Shown: piece by piece, positions 15,721 through 21,879 of the stretch
How the letters are laid out: the number at the start of each line of letters is the position of its first letter
How positions within the stretch are numbered: the stretch's first letter is position 1
NCBI GenBank assembly: GCA_023424785.1
Contig: JAFADP010000017.1
Location: forward strand, 1-28,023
Direction of reading: 5' to 3'
Length of the DNA: 28,023 bases
Source: Bacillota bacterium
GTDB lineage: Bacteria > Bacillota > Clostridia > Clostridiales > Clostridiaceae
Notes under the pieces: generated by a model
What the model saw: the letters and a program-made list of their open reading frames with translations, nothing else
What the model was told of the DNA's origin: nothing
Databases searched by the model: none
Made by a program: the position numbers and the translations under genes

Positions 15721-16719
15721 ATGTATATAATAGCTACAGTAGGTCCAAGTACAAAGGATAAAAATGTATTAAGAGAAATAATTAAATCAGGTGCTAATGT
15801 TTTGAGGTTAAACTTTTCTCATGGAAATTATGATGAATTTGAAGAGACAATTATATGGGCTAAATTAATAGATGAAAAAATACATATACTACAGGATCTA
15901 TCAGGGCAAAAAATTAGAGTTTCTAAAAATCTTAACTATGTAATAAAGATATATGATGGAGAAGAGGTATTATTTTGTGGAGATGATATTTATAAAAAGG
16001 GTGAAAAAAGCAAATATAAAGTAATTCCATTAAATATAAATAATAAAGATTTAACTACTAATAATGCAAATGAAATAACCATGAAAGATAATACTATGAA
16101 ATTTAAAGTTTTAGATATTACATCTAAGGGAATAATTACTCGAGCTATAAAAGGAGGAATTGTTAGAGCTGAAAAAGGATGTAATATAAGTGGATTTATT
16201 AGAAAAAATATAGAATTATCAGAAAAGGATAAGCTTGATTTAGATTGGGGAATAAAAAACAAGGTTGATATTATTACGCAATCATTTGTTGAAGAGAAAG
16301 ATGATATTTTAAAGATAAAGGAATATATTAAGAATGAAGATTTTAATCCTCAGATATGGGCAAAGGTTGAAACACCTAAAGGCATAAATAATATTAAGGA
16401 AATTTTAGGGGGATGTGATGGAGTTATAATAGGAAGAGGAGATTTAATTCCTGAAAGCTCTATAGAAGATATACCTATTTATGAAAACATTGTTATGGAG
16501 AACTCAGGAACAAAGAATATAATAATAGGAACTCATATATTAAATAGTATGAGGCTTGGAAAGGCACCACAACTTCCAGAGATTGAAAGTATTTACTATC
16601 ATATAAAAAATGGCGTAAGTGGTTTCTTATTAGCAGGTGAAACCTCAGTAGGAAAAGTACCTATAACAACTGTAAAGTTTTTAAGTAATCTAATATATAA
16701 ATATAAAGGAATAAATTAA
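15721..16719 (+). CDS. Pyruvate-kinase-like protein lacking the C-terminal domain
   Basis: Pyruvate kinase converts PEP and ADP to pyruvate and ATP. This 332-residue protein has the barrel and B domain: YIIATVGPS (2-10), RLNFSHG (R29-N31-S33), DLSGQKIR (59-66), the B-domain around 70-157, then AKVETPKG with K215 and E217, metal-binding D241 in GRGD, T271 in GTHILNSM and LLAGETSVG (303-311). The usual GPK becomes GQK, and the PTRAE helix motif is replaced by APQLPE. It ends where the roughly 120-residue allosteric/tetramer domain would start, and the stop is clean, so it looks like a divergent short paralogue and not a frameshifted gene. Start ATG 15721 (agagg, 7 bases ahead) instead of 15676, whose 15 extra residues match nothing. 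Activity is uncertain; the housekeeping enzyme must be elsewhere. Confidence 0.8.
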   Translation: MYIIATVGPSTKDKNVLREIIKSGANVLRLNFSHGNYDEFEETIIWAKLIDEKIHILQDLSGQKIRVSKNLNYVIKIYDGEEVLFCGDDIYKKGEKSKYKVIPLNINNKDLTTNNANEITMKDNTMKFKVLDITSKGIITRAIKGGIVRAEKGCNISGFIRKNIELSEKDKLDLDWGIKNKVDIITQSFVEEKDDILKIKEYIKNEDFNPQIWAKVETPKGINNIKEILGGCDGVIIGRGDLIPESSIEDIPIYENIVMENSGTKNIIIGTHILNSMRLGKAPQLPEIESIYYHIKNGVSGFLLAGETSVGKVPITTVKFLSNLIYKYKGIN

Positions 16720-16720
16720 A

Positions 16721-16819
16721 ATGAGTAACAAGAAATGCTTCATATCTTTCTTATGGATTATTATAGGGATAGTTTTGATATATTTTATTTATAAGGTTTA
16801 CATTATATTTTTAAGATAA
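16721..16819 (+). CDS. 32-residue single-span membrane peptide
   Basis: A short ORF beginning one base after the pyruvate-kinase-like stop. It reads MSNKKCFISFLWIIIGIVL and on to VYIIFLR: a charged polar start, one hydrophobic span at about 7-24 and a short basic end, the usual form of a bacterial small membrane protein. AAAGGA at 16705-16710 lies 10 bases before the ATG. It probably shares the transcript of the upstream gene. There is one Cys at position 6. The function is unknown, and a chance ORF is possible since AT-rich DNA readily encodes hydrophobic peptides, but ribosome site and spacing favour a gene. Confidence 0.5.
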   Translation: MSNKKCFISFLWIIIGIVLIYFIYKVYIIFLR

Positions 16820-16852
16820 TAAAGGAAAAAAATAAAAAATTAGTTATATCCA

Positions 16853-16881
16853 TTGACAAATTCTAATAATTATCATATTAT
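16853..16881 (+). promoter_or_regulatory. Strong predicted promoter of the amt leader
   Basis: Perfect TTGACA (16853-16858), 17-base spacer, TATTAT (16876-16881). Start expected near 16888, four bases before the first hexaloop hairpin. The amt ATG is about 285 bases downstream, so the mRNA has an unusually long leader. Confidence 0.8.
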
Positions 16882-16891
16882 ATAAATATAA

Positions 16892-16907
16892 ACAGCAAGG
16901 GCGCTGT
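16892..16907 (+). promoter_or_regulatory. Hexaloop hairpin 1 (ANTAR-target-like antiterminator)
   Basis: ACAGC (16892-16896) and GCTGT (16903-16907) pair over 5 bp around the six-base loop AAGGGC, with A at loop position 1 and G at position 4, the RNA signature recognised by ANTAR regulators. Its loop and 3' arm are also the 5' arm of the stronger hairpin 16897-16931, so the two structures exclude each other. No ANTAR protein is encoded in the window. Confidence 0.5.
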
Positions 16908-16933
16908 AGAGTTTTTCTCTACAGTGCCCTTTT
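16897..16933 (+). terminator. Leader terminator-like hairpin 1
   Basis: AAGGGCGCTGTAGAG (16897-16911) pairs with CTCTACAGTGCCCTT (16917-16931), 15 bp with one wobble and a five-T loop. It is followed by only a short T-run (four T counting the arm) and then cgc, so termination may be partial. Confidence 0.65.
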
Positions 16934-16951
16934 CGCATTAAGGGAGTGTTT

Positions 16952-17026
16952 ATGTTAACACAGCTATTATTTATTTTAATTGCTATTAGTTTACTAGAGC
17001 ATCAATGTTTTATAGATCCTCTTTGA
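16952..17026 (+). CDS. 24-codon leader ORF upstream of amt
   Basis: A small ORF, MLTQLLFILIAISLL then EHQCFIDPL, starting with ATG 16952 behind AAGGGAGTGTTT. This ribosome site and start (16940-16954) is nearly a copy of the one at amt (17158-17174). The peptide is mostly hydrophobic. It lies between two terminator-like hairpins in the amt leader, and its AAGGGAGTG can pair with CACTCCCTT at 17052-17060. It could be a regulatory leader peptide or a small membrane protein. It is not similar to the N-terminus of Amt, so only the start site looks duplicated. Confidence 0.45.
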   Translation: MLTQLLFILIAISLLEHQCFIDPL

Positions 17027-17081
17027 GTATTTTGGTATTTTGGTTTACAGTCACTCCCTTAGACTGATTAACATTGATGCT
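16998..17081 (+). repeat. 12-bp inverted repeat across the amt leader
   Basis: AGCATCAATGTT (16998-17009) and AACATTGATGCT (17070-17081) are perfect complements 60 bases apart, starting within the leader ORF. This pairing crosses the 16938-16948 / 17052-17062 pairing, so the two would form a pseudoknot or be alternatives. Confidence 0.65.
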
Positions 17082-17103
17082 TGTAGTAAGCAAATAGTAT
17101 TAT

Positions 17104-17119
17104 TACACAAAGACGTGTA
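17104..17119 (+). promoter_or_regulatory. Hexaloop hairpin 2 (ANTAR-target-like antiterminator)
   Basis: TACAC (17104-17108) and GTGTA (17115-17119) form a 5-bp stem with the six-base loop AAAGAC: A at position 1, G at position 4, as in hairpin 1. Loop and 3' arm are part of the terminator stem 17109-17149, so forming this hairpin would prevent termination ahead of amt. Confidence 0.5.
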
Positions 17120-17151
17120 TTTTATCTTAGGGGTAAAATAGACGTTTTTTT
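17109..17151 (+). terminator. Leader terminator 2, directly before amt
   Basis: Arms 17109-17126 and 17132-17149 pair over 18 positions with one G-G mismatch and two G-T wobbles, ending in a seven-T run (17145-17151). The amt ribosome site begins seven bases later, so this can only be an attenuator for amt. Confidence 0.7.
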
Positions 17152-17171
17152 ATTATTAAGGGGGAGTGTTT

Positions 17172-18833
17172 ATGTATTCATCAGTAGATACCATATGGGT
17201 ATTATTAGGAGCAGTATTAGTATTTTTCATGCAAGCAGGTTTTGCTATGGTAGAAACAGGTTTTACTAGAGCAAAGAATGCCGGAAATATTATAATGAAA
17301 AATCTTATGGATTTTGCCATAGGAACTTTAGTGTTTTGGGTAGTTGGATTTGGAATAATGTTTAAAGAAAATAATCCTTTTATAGGAGGGTTTGATTTCT
17401 TTGTAAGAGGAGATTATGGTGTAGAAGGTGGATATACATCATTTGCATTTTTAATATTTCAAACAGTTTTCTGTGCTACAGCAGCTACAATAGTTTCAGG
17501 AGCTATGGCAGAAAGAACTAAGTTTTCATCATATTGTATTTATAGTTTAATTATAAGTTTAATTATATATCCTATATCAGGACATTGGATATGGGGAGGA
17601 GGTTGGCTTTCAGAATTAGGTTTCCACGATTTTGCAGGTTCAACAGCAGTTCATATGGTCGGAGGAGTTGCAGCTTTAGTTGGTGCTAAGATACTTGGAC
17701 CTCGTATTGGTAAGTATGATAAGAATGGAAAGCCAAAAGCTATACCAGGGCATAGTTTAACACTAGGTGCTTTAGGAGTATTTATTCTTTGGTTCTGTTG
17801 GTTTGGATTTAATGGAGGCTCTACTGTTTCAGCAACTGGAGATAAGTTAATAGCCATGGGAAGTATATTTGTAACTACAAATCTTGCAGCAGCAACAGCA
17901 ACACTTACAACTATGTTACTTACTTGGTTTAGATATGGTAAACCAGATGTATCAATGACATTAAATGGTTCACTTGCTGGGTTGGTAGCAATAACAGCAG
18001 GATGTGATGTTGTTTCACCAGTAGGAGCATTCTTTATTGGTTTAATAGCAGCATTTGTTGTAACATTTGGTATAGAATTTGTTGATAAGGTATTAAAGAT
18101 AGACGATCCGGTAGGAGCTATAGGAGTTCATGGTATGTGTGGTGCTACTGGTACTATTTTAACAGGATTATTTGCTTTAGAAGATGGACTATTCTATGGT
18201 GGTGGATTTGAATTCTTAGGAATTCAATGTTTAGGAGTTATTTCAGTAATAGCATGGGTAGCTATTACAATGACAATAGTATTCCTAGTAATTAAAAATA
18301 CTATAGGTCTTCGTGTACCAGCTGAAGAAGAAATTGTAGGTTTAGATCAAGTTGAGCATGGTCTTACAAGTTCTTATGCAGATTTCATGCCAGCAGTTGA
18401 TGAAACAATTCCAAGTGATATAGTTCCAGTTGAGGTTAAGAAGCCAGAAGCTCCTAAGCCAGTAAAATCTAATATTGATTCACCAATTAAAAAAGTTGTT
18501 ATTATTGCAAAAGAAAATAGATTCGAAGCATTAAAGCAAGCTATGAATAATATTGGTGTAACAGGTATGACAGTTGCTCATGTTCTTGGTTGTGGATTAC
18601 AAAAAGGTAGTACAGAATACTATAGAGGTGTTGAGGTAGAAATGAACCTATTACCTAAGATTAAAGTAGAAATAGTAGTAAGTAAGGTTCCTGTTGAAAC
18701 AGTAGTAGAAACAGCTAAAAAGGTACTTTATACTGGTCATATAGGTGATGGTAAGATATTTGTTTATGATATTGACAATGTAATAAAGGTTCGTACTGGA
18801 GAAGAAGGTTACGCTGCATTACAAGATGAATAA
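17172..18833 (+). CDS. amt: Ammonium transporter with fused C-terminal PII domain
   Basis: Membrane ammonium channel joined to its own regulator. Residues 1 to about 400 are an Amt/Rh domain of about eleven spans, with QAGFAMVETG (21-30), SGAMAERTKF, HWIWGGGWL, the pore His in AVHMVGG, and FGFNGGS; the second pore-region His is in GAIGVHGMCG. A Pro/Lys-rich linker (PVEVKKPEAPKPVK) leads to a PII domain at about 437-549 with VTGMTVAHVLGCG, the T-loop QKGSTEYYRGVEVEMNLLPK, TGHIGDGKIFV and RTGEEGY. The T-loop keeps the Tyr46 equivalent, but the Tyr51 uridylylation site is Val. Free PII normally plugs Amt; here the plug is tethered. Start is ATG 17172; a GTG at 17166 lies inside the ribosome site GGGGGAGTG. 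Expression is likely controlled by the leader switches. Confidence 0.95.
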   Translation: MYSSVDTIWVLLGAVLVFFMQAGFAMVETGFTRAKNAGNIIMKNLMDFAIGTLVFWVVGFGIMFKENNPFIGGFDFFVRGDYGVEGGYTSFAFLIFQTVFCATAATIVSGAMAERTKFSSYCIYSLIISLIIYPISGHWIWGGGWLSELGFHDFAGSTAVHMVGGVAALVGAKILGPRIGKYDKNGKPKAIPGHSLTLGALGVFILWFCWFGFNGGSTVSATGDKLIAMGSIFVTTNLAAATATLTTMLLTWFRYGKPDVSMTLNGSLAGLVAITAGCDVVSPVGAFFIGLIAAFVVTFGIEFVDKVLKIDDPVGAIGVHGMCGATGTILTGLFALEDGLFYGGGFEFLGIQCLGVISVIAWVAITMTIVFLVIKNTIGLRVPAEEEIVGLDQVEHGLTSSYADFMPAVDETIPSDIVPVEVKKPEAPKPVKSNIDSPIKKVVIIAKENRFEALKQAMNNIGVTGMTVAHVLGCGLQKGSTEYYRGVEVEMNLLPKIKVEIVVSKVPVETVVETAKKVLYTGHIGDGKIFVYDIDNVIKVRTGEEGYAALQDE

Positions 18834-18852
18834 ATAAGATAAAATTATAAGG

Positions 18853-18894
18853 TTGTATTCTATGCTATAAAAAAATGGCATAGAATACAATTTT
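18853..18894 (+). terminator. Terminator after amt
   Basis: TTGTATTCTATGC (18853-18865) and GCATAGAATACAA (18878-18890) pair perfectly over 13 bp, with a 12-base A-rich loop and tttt behind. Confidence 0.75.
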
Positions 18895-18950
18895 AATATT
18901 TATTTTAATATAAAAATAAATTGGGAAAAAAAGATACTTGACTTAATTTG

Positions 18951-19018
18951 TAGAATGATTTAATGTAATAATGTTTATAGAATAATATTATTATATTAAA
19001 TCATTCTATTTTTTATTT
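18951..19018 (+). repeat. Perfect 14-bp inverted repeat followed by a T-run
   Basis: TAGAATGATTTAAT (18951-18964) and ATTAAATCATTCTA (18995-19008), loop of 30 bases, then TTTTTTATTT. It may be a second terminator for amt read-through. A promoter-like TTGACT at 18938-18943 lies just in front, so an operator or attenuated short RNA is the alternative. Confidence 0.6.
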
Positions 19019-19196
19019 ATAAAAGATAGAAATTAATATGATTTTAATTTGTTGAGATTACTAAATTTTTGCTATTAAAAAAATTATATAGCTATTAACT
19101 AAAGCATAGTTTTATATTTACGTATGAAAGAAAGCTAAAAGAGAAAAAATACTATTATAAGTTAATGGGAAATATGATATTTAGTTTCTCAAAGTG

Positions 19197-19225
19197 ATTT
19201 ACCTTAAATAAATTAATAGGTAAAT
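19197..19225. promoter_or_regulatory. Operator-like inverted repeat before the ABC transporter
   Basis: ATTTACCT (19197-19204) and AGGTAAAT (19218-19225), perfect 8-bp half-sites spaced by 13 bases, 37 bases before the transporter start. Dyads of this kind are often repressor sites; no regulator gene is adjacent. Confidence 0.35.
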
Positions 19226-19261
19226 ACGTAGAAAAATTTCATTTAAAAGGAGAAAACGAAA

Positions 19262-20785
19262 TTGGAATATGTAATAGAAATGAACCATATTACAAAGAAA
19301 TTTGGTAATTTCATTGCCAATGATGATATTACATTACAGCTAAAACAAGGAGAAATCCATGCATTACTTGGAGAAAATGGTGCTGGAAAATCAACTCTAA
19401 TGAGTATTTTATTTGGCTTATATACTCCTGAAGGTGGCCAAATAAGAATAAAAGGTAAAGATGTAAAAATAAATAATCCTAATGATGCTAATAGACTTGG
19501 AATAGGAATGGTGCATCAACATTTTAAGTTGGTTCATAACTTTACAGTATTAGAGAGTATCGTATTAGGAAGAGAGACTACAAAAAATGGTTTCTTAAAG
19601 ATGGATGAAGCAAGAAAGAAAGTAATGGAAATAAGTGAGAGATATAAATTTAAAATTGATCCAGATGCGTATATTTCTGATATAACAGTAGGAATGCAGC
19701 AAAAAGTTGAGATACTAAAAATGCTTTATTGCGATAATGATATCCTAATTTTTGATGAACCTACAGCAGTATTAACTCCTCAAGAAATAAATGAGTTAAT
19801 GAAGATAATGAAACAACTTGTAGCAGAAGGAAAATCAATTATTTTCATTACACACAAACTTAATGAAATTAAAGAAGTAGCTAATAGATGTAGTGTACTT
19901 AGAAAAGGTAAATACATAGGAACTGTTGATGTTAGTAAAGTTAGTAAAGAAGAATTGTCAGAAATGATGGTAGGAAGAAAAGTTAATTTTGTAGCTAATA
20001 AGAAAGATGTTGAGGTAGGAGATGAAGTATTAAAAGTTTCAAATCTTACAATTGAATCTAAAGGTAGCAAAAAGAATATAGTAAATAATGTTTCTTTTGA
20101 TGTAAAAAAAGGAGAGATTGTTTGTATAGCTGGAATAGATGGAAATGGGCAATCGGAATTAGTTTACGGAATAACTGGTCTTATGGATATTAGTAGCGGA
20201 CGTGTAGAACTAAATGGAAAGGATATTACTAAAGAAAGTATAAGACAAAGATGTTTAGATGGAATGGCTCATATTCCAGAAGATAGACATAAGCATGCTT
20301 TAATATTAGATTATACTTTACAAGAAAATTTAGTCCTTCAAACATATTATACAAAAAGATTCCAAAATAAAGGCTTTTTAAAATTTGATACTATAAGAGA
20401 ATATGCAAGAAAACTTATAGATAAATATGATATACGTTGTGGTCAAGGTGAAGAATCTATTGCAAGAGGTATGTCAGGTGGTAATCAACAAAAAGCTGTA
20501 ATTGCAAGAGAATTAGATCGTAATCCAGAGATAGTAATTGCTGTTCAGCCAGTTCGTGGATTAGATGTAGGTGCTATTGAATACATACATAAACAACTTA
20601 TAGAACAAAGGGATGCGGGAAAAGCAGTGTTATTAGTTTCATTAGAATTAGATGAAGTTATGAATATTAGTGATCGTATTTTAGTTATGTATGAAGGTGA
20701 GATAGTAGCAGATGTAAGACCTAGTGAAGTTTCAGTACAAGAACTTGGTTTATATATGTCAGGAACAAAAAGGAGTGTAAACTAA
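19262..20785 (+). CDS. Nucleoside-type ABC transporter ATPase (NupO/NupA-like)
   Basis: Cytoplasmic ATPase with two ABC modules in one chain, energising the two permeases that follow; relatives import purine nucleosides in B. subtilis (NupNOPQ) and Lactococcus. Module 1 has Walker A GENGAGKST at about 38-46, the signature VGMQQKVEI and Walker B ILIFDEPTAVLTP. Module 2 has a degenerate Walker A, GIDGNGQSE, a canonical signature MSGGNQQKAVIAREL, and a degenerate Walker B, IVIAVQPVRGLD, in which the catalytic DE is VQ. That asymmetry is normal for this family: one competent site only. Start is TTG at 19262, with AAAAGGAG eight bases before it; the first internal ATG (codon 7) has no ribosome site. 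507 residues. Its stop overlaps the next start (TAATG). Confidence 0.92.
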   Translation: MEYVIEMNHITKKFGNFIANDDITLQLKQGEIHALLGENGAGKSTLMSILFGLYTPEGGQIRIKGKDVKINNPNDANRLGIGMVHQHFKLVHNFTVLESIVLGRETTKNGFLKMDEARKKVMEISERYKFKIDPDAYISDITVGMQQKVEILKMLYCDNDILIFDEPTAVLTPQEINELMKIMKQLVAEGKSIIFITHKLNEIKEVANRCSVLRKGKYIGTVDVSKVSKEELSEMMVGRKVNFVANKKDVEVGDEVLKVSNLTIESKGSKKNIVNNVSFDVKKGEIVCIAGIDGNGQSELVYGITGLMDISSGRVELNGKDITKESIRQRCLDGMAHIPEDRHKHALILDYTLQENLVLQTYYTKRFQNKGFLKFDTIREYARKLIDKYDIRCGQGEESIARGMSGGNQQKAVIARELDRNPEIVIAVQPVRGLDVGAIEYIHKQLIEQRDAGKAVLLVSLELDEVMNISDRILVMYEGEIVADVRPSEVSVQELGLYMSGTKRSVN

Positions 20786-21879
20786 TGAAAATAAGAGGGA
20801 AGAAACTTGGAGAAGGTACAGGATTAATTAATTTTTCTTCTTCTGTTTTAGCAATTGTAGCAGGACTACTTTTTGGATTAATTATTTTATTAATTAGTAA
20901 TCCAGCAGAAGCATTTGATGGATTTTTAACAATTATTAAGGGTGGCTTTGTCAATGGTGCTTATGGATTAGGGCAAACAGTATATATTGCAGTACCAATT
21001 ATAATGACGGGGTTATCAGTAGGTTTTGCATTTAAGACAGGATTATTTAATATAGGAGCTGCAGGACAATTTACAATAGGAGCATTTACTGCTATTTATG
21101 TTGGTGTTAAGTGGGTATGGCTTCCACCAAGCATTCATTGGCTTGTTGCAATACTTTGTGCTGCACTAGCAGGTGCTTTATGGGGATTTGTACCAGGATT
21201 ATTAAAAGCATTTGCTAATGTTAATGAAGTTGTTTCATCTATTATGATGAATTATATAGGAATGTACCTTGTTAATATGTTAGTAGTAAGAAATGTTTAT
21301 GACCAAGTGAAAAATCAATCAATGCCAGTAGCTCAAAGTGCTAATTTACCAAAAGCAGGTTTAGATAAAATTTTTCCAGGAGCAAATTTAAATGTTGGAA
21401 TAATTATAGCAATTATAAGTGTTATAGTAATTTATATACTTATTAACAAAACAACTTTTGGATATGAATTAAAAGCTTGTGGACAGAATCCTGATGCAAG
21501 TAAATATGCTGGAATAAATGCAAAGAAAAATATAATATTATCTATGGTAATTGCAGGAGCTTTAGCAGGAATTGGAGGAGCATTATTATACTTATCAGGT
21601 TCAGGAAAATACCTTCAAGTATTAGATGTACTTGCATCAGAAGGATTTAATGGAATATCTGTAGCATTACTTGGACTGTCTAATCCAATAGGAATACTTT
21701 TTGCTGGTTTATTTATAGGACATTTAACTGTTGGAGGTTATAATCTTCAATTATTTGATTTCGTACCAGAGGTAATAGATATAATTATTGCAACAATAAT
21801 TTACTGTGGAGCATTTTCATTACTATTTAAATCAATTATTCAAAAAGTTTTTAATGCTAAAGATAAGGAGAGTAAATAA
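20785..21879 (+). CDS. Nucleoside-type ABC transporter permease 1 (NupP/NupB-like)
   Basis: Integral membrane subunit of the BPD_transp_2 (RbsC/LivH-like) fold, 364 residues with about eight to ten spans. Family-typical segments: MTGLSVGFAFKTGLFNIGAAGQ in the first third, GALWGFVPGLLKAFANVNEVVSSIMMNYIG (split over helices), the cytosolic loop TTFGYELKACGQNPDASKYAGIN that docks on the ATPase, and GFNGISVALLG. The N-terminus is longer and more charged than that of permease 2. It overlaps the ATPase stop by one base and the next permease by one base (TAATG each time), indicating tight translational coupling. Confidence 0.92.
   Translation: MKIRGKKLGEGTGLINFSSSVLAIVAGLLFGLIILLISNPAEAFDGFLTIIKGGFVNGAYGLGQTVYIAVPIIMTGLSVGFAFKTGLFNIGAAGQFTIGAFTAIYVGVKWVWLPPSIHWLVAILCAALAGALWGFVPGLLKAFANVNEVVSSIMMNYIGMYLVNMLVVRNVYDQVKNQSMPVAQSANLPKAGLDKIFPGANLNVGIIIAIISVIVIYILINKTTFGYELKACGQNPDASKYAGINAKKNIILSMVIAGALAGIGGALLYLSGSGKYLQVLDVLASEGFNGISVALLGLSNPIGILFAGLFIGHLTVGGYNLQLFDFVPEVIDIIIATIIYCGAFSLLFKSIIQKVFNAKDKESK

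Larger units (their letters stand above)
18895..19261 (+). other. Intergenic region before the nucleoside ABC transporter
   Basis: No gene is visible: every ATG here stops within about a dozen codons. It holds the inverted repeat 18951-19008, an octamer GCTATTAA repeated 20 bases apart (19071 and 19091), a weak -35/-10 pair TTGCTA (19069-19074) and TATTAA (19093-19098) with 18 bases between, and the operator-like repeat at 19197-19225. I looked for a purine riboswitch ahead of this transporter and found no conserved purine aptamer core. Confidence 0.6.

Noticed and set aside
16952..17026. The leader ORF as a truncated duplicate of amt
   Set aside because: Only the ribosome site and ATG match; the following residues do not resemble the Amt N-terminus.
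17166..17171. GTG start for amt two codons upstream
   Set aside because: The GTG is part of the ribosome-binding sequence GGGGGAGTG; ATG 17172 is spaced correctly.
19020..19261. Purine riboswitch upstream of the nucleoside transporter
   Set aside because: I found neither the conserved loop and core sequences nor a P1 stem of a purine aptamer; the region is AT-rich and mostly unstructured.
20510..20580. Degenerate Walker B in the second ABC module as a damaging mutation
   Set aside because: Loss of the catalytic pair in the second module, with an intact first module, is usual for this family of fused ATPases.
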